Source of the DNA: Scalesia atractyloides
Lineage: Eukaryota; Streptophyta; Magnoliopsida; Asterales; Asteraceae
Direction of reading: 5' to 3'
Assembly: GCA_947069175.1 (NCBI GenBank)
Contig: CAMTDV010000018.1
Location: forward strand, 37,770,869 to 37,834,868
DNA length: 64,000 bases
Of the stretch, positions 36,341 through 46,511 are shown in pieces. The first letter of the stretch is position 1, and each line of letters begins with the position of its first letter. The notes under the pieces were generated by a model, which had not been told where the DNA came from, did no database searches, and saw only the letters and a program-made list of their open reading frames with translations. A program made the translations under genes and the position numbers.

Positions 36341-36377
36341 GTCTCCCCTACTTTAGGAAATTTCGTCCCGAAATTTA
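36341..36377 (-). other. polypurine tract and adjoining palindrome
   Basis: On the minus strand AAAGTAGGGGAGAC (36341-36354) abuts the LTR and would prime plus-strand synthesis. Next to it is AAATTTCGTCCCGAAATTT (36358-36376), matched at 63017-63035 in the other minus-strand gypsy element. From memory, similar sequence before the 3' LTR is common in Tekay/Del-type chromoviruses. Confidence 0.65.
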
Positions 36378-36811
36378 ATTTAGAGGAAACTTGTGAAAAC
36401 ATATGTGAGGGTATCGCTTCAAGTGATCCTTCGTTCCTGGAGAAAAATCTCTAGAAAACGTTTGGACTCCAACGAACTTTGTTTATTGTACTCGTTTGTT
36501 GTCCATGGTGATGAGTTGAGATTCGAAAATCTTAACCTCATTCCAATAGGTAGTTGCATGACACCTTTGATTGTACTGAGCCTCAGAAAAGATTCTTGTA
36601 AATGTCATAGTGGTATCTTTTTGTCGCAGCATACCATAGAAAAGAGTGTGGACTTGAAAGAAAGGAGTCGGATTTCGAATAATGAACGGAAGATTGTTTA
36701 TAAAGGTTTCCCATGAAGACTAGTATAGGAAACTTGTGTGTGCTCGAAATGGGAGTCAGAGAGTGTATGATAGAACAACATTGGTCAAGGTCCAGAGCTT
36801 CTAGTAACTTA

Positions 36812-36911
36812 AATAACGCCACGCTTGCAATGTAATAAGGAACACTTATATATATGAAGTATCAGTGGCGTATCCACCATGCCCTTATTACATTGTTCCT
36901 GTTTCGTTATT
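36812..36911. other. structured hairpin with conserved core, copy C
   Basis: Core at 36845-36879. The inner stem is 13 perfect pairs (36828-36840 with 36883-36895), plus two pairs next to the core. The outer stem AATAACG/CGTTATT has 7 pairs (36812-36818 with 36905-36911). It lies 0.5 kb from the LTR end. Confidence 0.65.
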
Positions 36912-37097
36912 CTTATTACTATAGGTTCTCACACATGACAAAACTTGCTATGGTTTTCTATGCAAGGGATTTTATAATTATGTATGCATCCATAATTATT
37001 CAATTCGTTGAACAGTCCGCATAGTTTATTTTGTGATGTGTAGGGGGAAAATCATATGAGTAAACATGGAATGACTTGTCTAGACCACATCGGGATC

Positions 37098-37446
37098 TCT
37101 TTAATTAGATCAACGCATGATCTCTTTAAATAGATTGACGGACAATATCTTTAACTAGATCAACACATGATCTCTTTAACTAGATTGACGAGCAACTTTA
37201 ACTAGGCCCTGAAAGACCTCTTTAACTAAGCCCTGAAAGACTTCTTTAACTAGGCCCTGAAAGACCTCTTTAACCTGAAAGACTTCTTTAACTAGGCCCT
37301 GAAAGGCCTCTTTAACTAAGCCCTGAAAGACTTCTTTAACTAGACCCTGAAAGGCCTGTTTAACTAAACCCTGAAAGGTTTCTTTAACTAGGTCAACACA
37401 TGATCTCTTTAACTAAACCCTGAAAGGTTTCTTTAACTTTGTATCA
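37098..37446. repeat. tandem repeat, ~24-bp unit, more than ten copies
   Basis: Units of the type TTTAACTAGGCCCTGAAAG follow each other from about 37196 to 37446 with 24-bp spacing and one shortened unit. Related units containing GATCAACACATGATCTC lie at 37098-37195 and again near 37390. Two such units also occur at 14499-14545. Confidence 0.85.
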
Positions 37447-38840
37447 AATTAGGAATAGTACTTTTGAATCCAAGGGCTTAACTATTTTCATAGAATAACC
37501 CCTTCAAGGATTTAAGATAGTACTTTCGGATATCCTTCTAAGAATCTATCATATGAAGATATGGAAGATTCTACAAGGATTTGGATGATGAATATTTGAA
37601 CCAACTTAACACATAAACACATAATCACATAATTATCAATTTGGTCATCAACTTGTTATTAACTTATCATCAATTTGTACATAAGTAGTTAAAGTACACT
37701 AGGAATCCAATCAAGGAGTTCATTTAGTACTTTAAGCATCCGCAAGAATCTAACTATGAAGATAGAAAGATCTTGTAAGGATTTGGTTTGGCCTTATTGA
37801 ATCATAAAATATATATTGAAGTGCAAAAAAATCCAATTAAGGGCTTTGATATTGCACTTTAAACATCCGCAGGGATCTAACTATGACGATAGGAAGATCC
37901 TAATAGGATTTGGGATTCATGTAGCAAAAGTATTTTGAAACCTTGTATTAGGTATACTAGGTCAACATACGAAGTAGGAATGTCCACGAAATCAATGTGC
38001 TAGCATGCTTAGACAACATACATAGCAAAAATGTGATGAAAATCGATGTGCTCATATGCTAAGTCAACATATGCCGCAAAAAGCGTCTTTGAAAATCATG
38101 CATAAATTTTTTATTTTTTTTTAAACATGCTTAATGTTTTTGAAATCATATGTATAATGTTTTCGAAATTATGCACTAGATATATTAGGTAAATATACCT
38201 TTGTTAAATTGATTTGAAACCACATGAAAAATCCTTGAATTAATGTATAGAATTTTTTGAAAATACGTATTTTGAGATCATGCACTTCATATATTAAGTA
38301 AATATGCTATGTTAAATAGCTTTTAGAATCTTATGAAATATATTTGAAATCATGAAATTTTGAAATCAGTATAATGTTTTTGAAATTATGTACCATGCAA
38401 AGTGTTATGAAAAAATCAGAGGGTTGTGGTATAAACATATTGCATAAGACCATTTAAGGACTCATGGAAGTATCCTTAGGTATCCAGTCAAGGATTTAAA
38501 GTGATACTTTGAGTATTCGTTTGTAACTTGTACCTTTTACATTGTTTCTTAAAAGAAGCAGGTACTTAGGATTTTTGTGGAGATCGCCGGCGATCGCAGG
38601 ATGAAAGAAACTACAAGAGTTGTTTGATTCGCAAGGAATCATGTTATTGGTATTGTAGGGTAGGAACACACATATATAATCACATTTGTAAATAAAATGG
38701 AATCAACCAAATTTATTTATAGACAATCAAAGTGTTTTCAAGGTTCTTGGTAAACAAAAGAGAAACAGATAAAAACTTAATTGTTCATAGTTGCATCATT
38801 GTTGGCTTGAGTCTTGTTAATATGTTCATCCACGAGCGGG
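37447..38840. other. non-coding internal region of the gag-only element
   Basis: AT-rich sequence where an autonomous element would carry pol. It holds diverged CTAACTATGA-GATAG repeats (37560, 37750, 37880), short tandem-like segments with ATGCTAAGTCAACATA and many TTTGAAATCATG-like runs (38090-38400). No frame over 65 codons with recognisable similarity. Confidence 0.7.
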
Positions 38841-38848
38841 ATTTGCAT

Positions 38849-39240
38849 TTACAAGTCTCGGGCAGTTGTTTCTAAAATGACCCATCTCGCCACAGTTGTA
38901 GCAAGAACCTGGTGGAAAGTTAGCTCGAGCTGATCGACAGACGTTTGCCAAATGACCAAGTCGCCCACACGAAGTGCATTGACGACATTGTAGGTGAGCT
39001 TGGTGATGAGCATTGCACCTGTTGCATATGGGTGCTGTACCAGCATAAGGTTTCCTTGCAAGGGGTTGTGCTGGTTTATTGGGGGCAGCTTGATTGTTCT
39101 GAGCTACTACAGTGAAATTTTGTGAAGCCTTGCGCTTCTTTGACTTCTTAGAGGATTCAGTCTTGTTTTCTTTTGTTTTTCATAGGTAGTTTTGTCAGAT
39201 GGTTTCTTGTCGCCTTTGCGGAAAAGTTACCTTTTTTGAT
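38849..39240 (-). pseudogene. gypsy gag C-terminal tail with two zinc knuckles
   Basis: On the minus strand, two CCHC knuckles can be read: CTSCGRLGHLANVC (38937-38978) and CYNCGEMGHFRNNC (38862-38903), the second followed by PRLVNAN. They bind RNA in the particle. The tail is out of frame with the capsid part because of a stop (TAA where CAA is usual) just after ATLTES and a frameshift further on. Confidence 0.75.
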
Positions 39241-39894
39241 TTAGGACTCAGTCAGGGTAGCAGATAGTTCGATAGCCTGTCGAACGGTGGTAGGGTTGCT
39301 ACCAGTAACAATATCCTGAACGGGGTCAGGCAGGCCATCAATGTACTTTTCAATCGCCTTATCCAATGGCGTAACCATCGTAGGACACAACAAACTTAAC
39401 TCCTCATATCGATCGGTGTAAGCTCGGTGTTCTCCACTATCTTGCTTAAGATCGTGTAACTCATTCTCAAGTGCCCTTTGTTCATGACGAGGACAAAATT
39501 CCTTCATCATCAAAGCTCGAAGCTCTCCCCAAGTTTGTACCAATGCCCCATCGGCACTCCTATCTCTCATTATACCATTCCACCACGTAAGAGCTCTTTT
39601 CTTGAATACACTCGACACGAACTCAACTTTTCGCTCATTTGGACATTGAACAAAACGGAACGTGCTTTTAAGACTCTCAAACCATTGAAGAAGTCCCGTA
39701 GCTCCCTCAGACCCAGTGAACTGAAGTGGTTTAGCCGAACAGAATTGTTTGTAGCTACACGGAGCTAGTGCATTGTTGTTATTTTTGTTTGCTTGATTTA
39801 ATTGAGTCACTAGGTTCGGGAGGATTGCAGCCATTTGCTGAGCGATAAGTGCAGCCATTTCGGCATTTTGAGTTGTATCACATCGAGGAGGCAT
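39241..39894 (-). pseudogene. gypsy gag capsid region
   Basis: The ATG at 39894 (MPPRCDTTQNAEMAAL) is preferred to the upstream in-frame ATG at 40026, because it matches the usual gypsy gag start and the stretch before it is leader-like. The 218-codon frame carries the capsid landmarks LLQWFESLKSTFRFVQC, LTWWNGIM, WGELRALMMKEFCP, LENELHDLKQ and KYIDGLPDPVQDIV. It ends at a premature stop before the knuckles. It resembles gag of the element at 24.0 kb. Confidence 0.8.
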
Positions 39895-40487
39895 TCTAGA
39901 AAAGAAACATGAAAGAAGATATATGAGATTGACATTCGGAAGAGAATCAACAGAGGCATCAATATATTGAAGAAACATATGGATGGTGGTCACTTGTTTG
40001 TTTCTCAATACACACAAATGACGCACGGTGACTGATCAAAGTAAATGGGTCATATTATGTATCGCGAAGACATGCTTTAGCCTATAAGTGGACACTCACC
40101 CCAAGAGTTCCCAGGTAAGAGTGACTGGTCTGATTAAGTGGATTTGTACGAACACTCTAGCCTTAGACAGAAAACTCGGGGTACAGGCACCCACCCTTCC
40201 AGATTGCATGTATTCACATTATTAAAACCCAAACTTTAACGAGAGTTTGAAAATTTTGAAGGCAATAAGCCCAAGGACAAACCATCTAAGGATAGATGAT
40301 TTCTTGTGAGATTTTAGAAAAATTTAGACTTTCAAAGGATGTGATATGCTTTGTTTTTTATAATCACCTAAGGATAGGTGATGGTAATGTTTTAAGAATC
40401 TAAACACAAGTAAACTTACATTGGGGTCCTAGGAAGGTTATAATCTAGGTCAAAGCATTACTAATAACCAAATTCCCTATAACCAGT

Positions 40488-40499
40488 GCTCTGATACCA
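40488..40499 (-). other. primer binding site of the gag-only element
   Basis: Minus-strand TGGTATCAGAGC, complementary to the 3' end of initiator Met tRNA, a few bases from the LTR end TGTTACA. Confidence 0.85.
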
Positions 40500-40503
40500 A
40501 CCT

Positions 40504-43500
40504 GTAACACCCCAAATCGCGTAAAACAACACGCGGCGGAAACACTTGGGGAGTCACGTTAACAGATTTTCTCAACAACACATGGTATTTAAATTTTCAT
40601 TTTATTTTAATATTGAACATAGGTTACATTGTCATAAATGTCTTAGAAATTTTTAAACAACGAAACAACAAGCATGCATAATTATTGTTTTTCTTGTTAT
40701 TAAGGCACTAGGTCCAAGTCCGATCCTACATGAGAACACATCAGTATCATCTAGCATCTTTCCCTGAAACATATGTGAAAACGAGTCAGCAAAAATATGC
40801 CGGCGAGTACATAGGTTTTGTGAACATGTCAAGTCCATGGCTTTATATATATTGCAATATAAATAACCCGACTACTAGAGTCGTAAGTGAAACCTTGTTT
40901 TGAAAGCATTTGATGTTGCAATAGTTATTCAACTAAAACAACTTGTTAAAAGTCATTCCTCTTTTTCGTGTATAACTTGCCGCTTTCATCACGGAGATGA
41001 ACTTTGTCGATCTTATCGACTTATCTCCCTTAATTGTGATCCTTTCGCCAGATGGCGCAATTACCTCTACAGACTTTTGATCACATAATATTCATGCCTG
41101 ATTGGCTACCAACCAATCCATTCCTAACACGACATCGAATCCGGCTAGATCCATTGGAAAAAGGTTAGCAGCAAAATTTTGACTTAACCTTGACTCGAAA
41201 ACATTTGTTTTGTAAATCCAACTTGTAAATCGTCTTGAAATAACTTGTATGGTTTATATGTTTAATCGAAAATCGTTGTGTGACATTGTTTGAAATCATT
41301 TGTTCGTCGTTCATCGTTCCTCGTTATAAACCATCTGTTCATCGTTCATCTTTCATTGTTCATTGTTCATCGTTCTTTGTTTCTTGTTATAAACCAATCG
41401 TTCCTTGTTATAATTTTGAAAACTTTTGGTCGTTCTTTAATGAGTACATTCAAACCTTTGTTGACTCGACTATACCCCAAGGGTATCTTTAATAGATCCT
41501 AAAAGATCTCTTTAACAAGACTAGCAAATCAACGAATGATTGTTAGTCATAAACAGTTTCTGTCGTTCCCCAAACTACCAACCGAATCCAGTTAATAACC
41601 TAGTAATGGGATTGTCAATCCTATGGTACCATAACTTACTACTGGGCGGCATAACAATATTAATGAATGTCATTCGTATCTTGGATAATGCACCAACAAG
41701 TTGTAACACATTATTGAAACCATATTGTTATATAAACCATAGTATTTGTACTTTGAAAACTTGAAAACAATTAGCACATATGAATCACCCCCAAAACATT
41801 TGTAAACATAAAAGTGGGGAGCGATGTACTCACCTGGGATTTGCGAATAAGCCTTGTACAAGTGTATGATCAACGTCCGAAGATCAAGGAATCAAGTGTG
41901 TATCCTAAAAATGGATAATAATGTAAACATCGAAACTTGTATTCGGAGGATTTGGATAGAATGATACCTTATAAACCAAATGAGTATTGGAACTCATATG
42001 ACATGGTTTAATAAGTTAACATTCTGAGTTGGAAAGATTTATGTGTGCTTTTGACCCGTTATGACCCGTAAAGGTAGTTTAAGCCACTTTAACGCATCAT
42101 TTGCGTAACTACACATTCGGATGGTTAGATATGTGTTATGATAAGTCTTTAATGCCTAAATATGTTTGAAAGTATTATTTGATCAGAACACTTGTCAAAA
42201 TTTATGTTCCATATACTTAAAGTTGATTTATTTGCGAAAAGGGCATTTTGGTCATTATTGAAGAACATAATAACTAATTATCATAACACTATCCGAATGA
42301 TATGACCAATAGGTATAACCTCAGAGGGTTATTCCCTTTATATTTATGGTCACAAATATGTATTTGGTTGGGTCCGAAGATCCACCAAATGGGTCAGATT
42401 CGAAAGTCAAAGTGGTGGTCAAACCGTTCAACTTACGACTCTAAATAAGTACTAAAATGAGAGTGACGATTTAGACATGTTTTGGCATGTCTAATTAAGT
42501 TTATAAAAGAGTTTTGGCATCAAAACAAACTATTTTGATACCCGAGATTGATTCCGTCGTTAAATGCGCATTTATCGTATTTTGACCAAAACTTTGACTT
42601 GTCAAAATGACTAGAAAATATGGAAATCAGTGGTATGATCACTAAGGATCATAACCATCATGTTTACCATCATAATACAAGGTTCAATTAGATTTTAAGT
42701 TGATCATTTCATGATCAATTCTGAAAGTCAAACAAAAGTCAAACTTTTTGACTTTTAATCCAATTAAACTACATTAATTGAACAAAGCATGATAGAGAAC
42801 ACTTACAACACCAAAGGCATGTCAAGAAAACTCAGAGATTGATCATCAAGGTGTTGCAACTTCAGTTGATAGCAGAAATGAGTGATCAAAAGTTTCAAAA
42901 TTGAAGAACACATGGGTATTTATAGAATTCTTGATGATCTAGGAGCAAGACAAGTGTCCATGAGTCACCATAGAGTTGGATTAGTGTCCCCTTACATGTC
43001 AAATGCAGAAACAAGGGTGGCAAGTTCGTTTGGTGAGTCAAAAATGAAGTTATTCAGTTGCTGCCACATTTCTGGTGAGCTGGGCACCCCTTACGGACCG
43101 TAAGGGCTTTGGGCTTACGATCCGTAAGCCCTTTCGCTGGCAAAAACTTTCAAAAATTGGCAAAACAGGCCCCTGAACTTGTTTTTGACACGTTTTGGCA
43201 CTTTTAACACCCGTTAACCTCTTTCAAAGCTTTATAAGGACAATAAAGTATAGGGAACTTGAAATATGTCCAAAAATGTTCCAGAGGTCGGTTCGTTTGG
43301 TCGTACAGTTGCGGTTTTTGGTTAATTACGACAAAAAGCGTAACGAACGCGTGTATGACCGTAAATGCGTAACGAATGACATTTTTGCATCCCAATCACT
43401 AAAATATGATATTTTTAATGATTACATAATTTTTTGGATGTCCAAATATGTTCCGGATGGTGTTATACGCAAAAAGGCATAGTTTCGCAGAATTTGCAAA

Positions 43501-43974
43501 ATAGCCCCTGAAGTTACAAAAGTGTGTTTTTGCCATACCGAAGCCCTCGAAACTTATTTCTAAGCTATGTAAAGGGTATTTATGGTATGTTAAGCGTGTG
43601 ACCTTGTTCTAGAGCGTACATCACTGCGAGAATCGGCAGACTTTCACAGTTTGTCGTAAATAGTCCCTGTGATCGAATAAACTTGTTTTTGACATACCAA
43701 ACCCTTCAAAACTTATTTCTAAGTTATGAAAAGGTTATTTAAGGTATGTTTAGCTTACGTAACTATTCCGGAACATACATTGTATTAAATTGGTTTCGTT
43801 TTGCGTAATAGCTTATGTATAACCTCTAGAAAAGCCTAGAGGAGTTGAAATTGTACATGGACTAAATGTATAAATGTCACATGTAATTACAAATTCTCAG
43901 GAATGAAACACAAGATTCATTAGATTCGGAATTGTTTAGTATTTTTTGATGCTTGACGAGGCTCAGATGTCATA
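40504..43974 (-). repeat. 5' LTR of the gag-only element
   Basis: Plus-strand start TGTAACACCCC, end GATGTCATA. Collinear with 33067-36340 apart from a 232-bp segment (40954-41185) that replaces 22 bases of the other LTR. A minus-strand TATAAATA is at 42917-42924. Confidence 0.85.
40954..41185 (-). pseudogene. gypsy protease-linker fragment inside the 5' LTR
   Basis: Minus-strand reading gives MDLAGFDVVLGMDWLVANQ, then a stop, then SVEVIAPSGERITIKGDK. This is the end of a gypsy aspartic protease and the start of the linker to RT. The partner LTR has only 22 unrelated bases here, so this is a replacement and not a simple insertion. The coding strand is the same as that of the host element. 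Confidence 0.7.
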
Positions 43975-44118
43975 AACTTGGTCTCCCAAGACCAAGTTCG
44001 GGCGAACTTGTGCCCATTTTCACTATACGCTCCGTATTTTGATCGTGTGTTCGATTCTAACCTATACAATATTCAACATACGCTCAATCTAGCCTATTCG
44101 ACAAGTGACGAACACAAA
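43975..44118 (-). mobile_element. minus-strand LTR, part right of the gag-only insertion
   Basis: Starts with the AACTT duplication and GGTCTCCCAAGACC (itself an inverted repeat), then a perfect palindrome with centre GG at 43993-44010. The true end of this LTR was not found; 44060 or so is likely. Confidence 0.4.
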
Positions 44119-44540
44119 ATGCATCAACAAGATGAACGCGGCCGACGAGAGTGGCGACCACCTTGGCAACCACCATGCCGCTACGTCGGGACCGTCCCTA
44201 ATGCCGTTGTACGACTCGAATCGCAGCCACCATGGTACTTCCTTTCCGTCCTTGAGCACAAGGACATTTTTCAGGCATGGAGTATGGATACGGGTCGGAC
44301 CCCGTTAAACAGATATCTCCAACAAGTGAAGACCAAAAGCATAATCATTCTAGTTTAATTCCCACGTAATTGCATGATAATAGGAGTATAGTTTATTCCA
44401 TGTTGCATTTTCTTTTACATGTCCACTACTTGTAATAATTTAGGATTCACGTTTACCTTTGCTTTCCATCTATATGTAATCGCATTTCTTTACATTCCAA
44501 AGATTAAGCAGAAAATTATTAATTGAAACTTTAGTTTTAT
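44119..44540 (+). pseudogene. WRPPW terminal segment, copy 1, and possible LTR remnant
   Basis: Encodes RREWRPPWQP, AVVRLESQPPW and SVLEHKDIFQ, then ATGGATACGGGTC, which resembles the TGATACG start of the LTRs in this chain. The SVLEHKDIF-like end resembles the LEDK-type C-terminus of gypsy polyproteins. From 44289 to 44540 the sequence is AT-rich, possibly an LTR remnant. Confidence 0.4.
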
Positions 44541-45123
44541 GTCTCTCTTCTTTTCCCGCTCGACCACCACCCGCAACAACCTTCACCAGAAATGACCCGT
44601 TAAAAATCATACCCAAACCTGCGTCGACCGAGTCCTATACACGGCCACAAATTCCGTTACCACCACCCATCCCACCCCGAAGCCAAAAATCATGCACACC
44701 CGCACGGATGCCAGTACCCAAACGCTCACCCTATTTTGGCTCGTTCATGCACCCGGCTGCTTCACGAACCACCCAAGCCTCATCGCCAAAACCGTCTTTA
44801 CCAATACTGTCACAATGGCTAGCCATGCAAGAAGGCTAAAGACTGTTAAGATGATAACATGGTATGAGCTTCTGACTGGGTTCAAGAGCCATGGCGAGGG
44901 GTTGCGCTAGGAACCAAATTCGGGAGACCAACATGGAAACCACCGTGGCACTATGTAGAAACTGCATCGAATATCGTTGTCGGACTTGAATGGAGAGCTC
45001 CACGGCGACCACCATCGCGATTCATTGATTCCGGCCCAAACGCCGTTGTCCGCCTCGAATGGAGGCCACCATGGCGAAATCGTTCCGTCCTTGAGGACAA
45101 GGACGATTTGAAGGGGCGACGAG
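44541..45123 (+). pseudogene. non-autonomous element internal region, copy 2
   Basis: Begins with the FPARPP-type segment also seen at 32416, is Pro/Thr-rich, and ends with WKPPWHYVETASNIVVGLEW, AVVRLEWRPPW and SVLEDKDDLKGRRVDT, running into TGATACG at 45124. The purine-rich GAAGGGGCGACGAG just before that LTR is the likely plus-strand primer. Confidence 0.45.
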
Positions 45124-45482
45124 TTGATACGATCCGACCCGACCCATTTCCTTAATCCTACAGGTCAAACTTTCAAGACTTGTAACCCGATGATATGGTG
45201 TGGACGTGCTCCATTGGCTTTTTATTATGCATGGTCTTTTATTATTAAATATTGTTATTTATTTAATCTTGGTCAAAGCTGTGTTGGTAGTTTGAAGCTT
45301 ATATTCAGGAAGTCATGGGCCATTTACTTGAGTAGTGGTTAGTTAATTTTGTAGTTTGTTTTTATTGATTGTACGAGTCATTTTGAGTTTTATGAATGGA
45401 ATATAAGAAAATTGCTCTTCTTGAGTGTCTCTTTTTGTCTACTTTTCTTGGGAGATTGACCATCTCGAATCGGTCCCTATCA
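45124..45482 (+). repeat. middle LTR of the chain, different body
   Basis: Starts TGATACGATCC and ends CCCTATCA, 359 bp, followed by TTGGTGCTTTCATT. Termini and primer-like site match the outer LTRs, but the body does not. Confidence 0.55.
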
Positions 45483-45515
45483 GTTGGTGCTTTCATTCTC
45501 GAAATCACCTCCATC

Positions 45516-46178
45516 ATGACCTCAAAAATCACGTTGTTGCTCGACGAAATGTGGGCTACTATCGAGAAAAACCAACAACGCCTCGTTGAATTTTGCGCTA
45601 GCCACGGTCTATCTCCACCATCTCCACTCGCCGCTCGTCCACCACCCAAGCCATTTGCTCCGCCACCCAAACCGTTTGCTCCAAAACCCTTCCTACACCA
45701 AATACAATCATCTCCATCCAAAAAACGCACCCATCTTCACCACAAAATTGTCTCTAAAACCACACCCAAGCGAACCTATTCTACCACCCAGACCGCACCA
45801 CAAATGTCACCCAAACGAACCTATTCTACCACCCAGACCGCACCACAAATGTCACCCAAAGGAACTGCCAAATCAGCACCAAAACCAACCTCACATAGCA
45901 CCCATGAACACCCTAAACCAACCTCCAAAACCACGCGTACACCTACCTACCATGGCACTCACAACAAACGATTCTTGCCCTTGAACAACGAGGAACCGAA
46001 GGCATCCGGAAGACGTGAATGGAGACCACCTTGGAGGCCCGTTATAACTTCCCCAAATGCAAGTGGAAGAGTCGAATGGCATCCCCCGTGGAGCCCACCA
46101 AACCTTGTTTGGTTTCCGGTCTTGAGGACAAGACCGTTTTTTAGGGTGGGAGTATTGATACGTGCAAAGTCACACTGA
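45516..46178 (+). CDS. proline-rich protein of the non-autonomous element, copy 3
   Basis: Intact frame of 220 codons starting 20 bases after the primer-like site (MTSKITLLLDEMWATIEKN). It has an N-terminal amphipathic stretch, a Pro/Lys/Ala region, two tandem 15-residue repeats (PKRTYSTTQTAPQMS, 45-bp units at 45764 and 45809), a basic Thr/Pro/His tail, then RREWRPPWRP and RVEWHPPWSP. It reads through the purine tract into the LTR and ends at 46178. No known domain. It is open, unlike its relatives at 44.1 and 44.5 kb. Confidence 0.45.
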   Translation: MTSKITLLLDEMWATIEKNQQRLVEFCASHGLSPPSPLAARPPPKPFAPPPKPFAPKPFLHQIQSSPSKKRTHLHHKIVSKTTPKRTYSTTQTAPQMSPKRTYSTTQTAPQMSPKGTAKSAPKPTSHSTHEHPKPTSKTTRTPTYHGTHNKRFLPLNNEEPKASGRREWRPPWRPVITSPNASGRVEWHPPWSPPNLVWFPVLRTRPFFRVGVLIRAKSH

Positions 46179-46511
46179 TTTGCCACGCCACACATGCGCC
46201 ATCTATCTCTACGATTGTTCTTTTATGTACTACATATATTAAACTAGAAGTAGTTGATTTACAACATTTCTTTTATTGTTATTCACGTAGCACATGTTTA
46301 AGTTAGTGTTGCATGCAGTTCCTAGAAAGTGGGAGTAGTGGAGTAGTAAGTTTTTGAGTATTTGTCTATTTATATCTTATGATTGCATCAAAGAAATTAA
46401 GCAGAATATTGAAGTTAAAAAGAGTCTATTCTTTATCTTTTGTTCTTGGAGCTTGACCCCTCTAAGGGTTATCTATCTTTGGAACTTAATCCACTCTACG
46501 GATCTCTATCA
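46156..46511 (+). repeat. right LTR of the chain
   Basis: 356 bp, TGATACGTGC...CTCTATCA, nearly identical to 31750-32101. A purine-rich AGGGTGGGAG precedes it. Copia gag begins directly at 46512. Confidence 0.75.

Larger units (their letters stand above)
33067..43974 (-). mobile_element. gag-only gypsy element with 3.3-3.5-kb LTRs
   Basis: Two long direct repeats (33067-36340 and 40504-43974) flank 4.2 kb holding, on the minus strand, an initiator-Met primer site (40488-40499), gag with two zinc knuckles, 2.4 kb of non-coding repeats and a polypurine tract. No protease, RT or integrase follows gag. This is the plan of non-autonomous gag-only elements (TR-GAG in the literature). A 5-bp target duplication AACTT (33062-33066 and 43975-43979) fixes the ends and restores a palindrome when joined. 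Confidence 0.85.
31750..46511 (+). mobile_element. chain of small non-autonomous gypsy-like elements
   Basis: Matching outer LTRs (31750-32101 and 46156-46511) enclose a short gag-like frame, later insertions, three copies of a WRPPW/LEDKD-type terminal segment and a middle LTR (45124-45482). Every LTR begins TGATACG and the primer-like site after each is TTGGTGCTTTCATT. No pol was found. There is no target duplication at the outer ends (CTTAT and CAACG). Confidence 0.55.
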
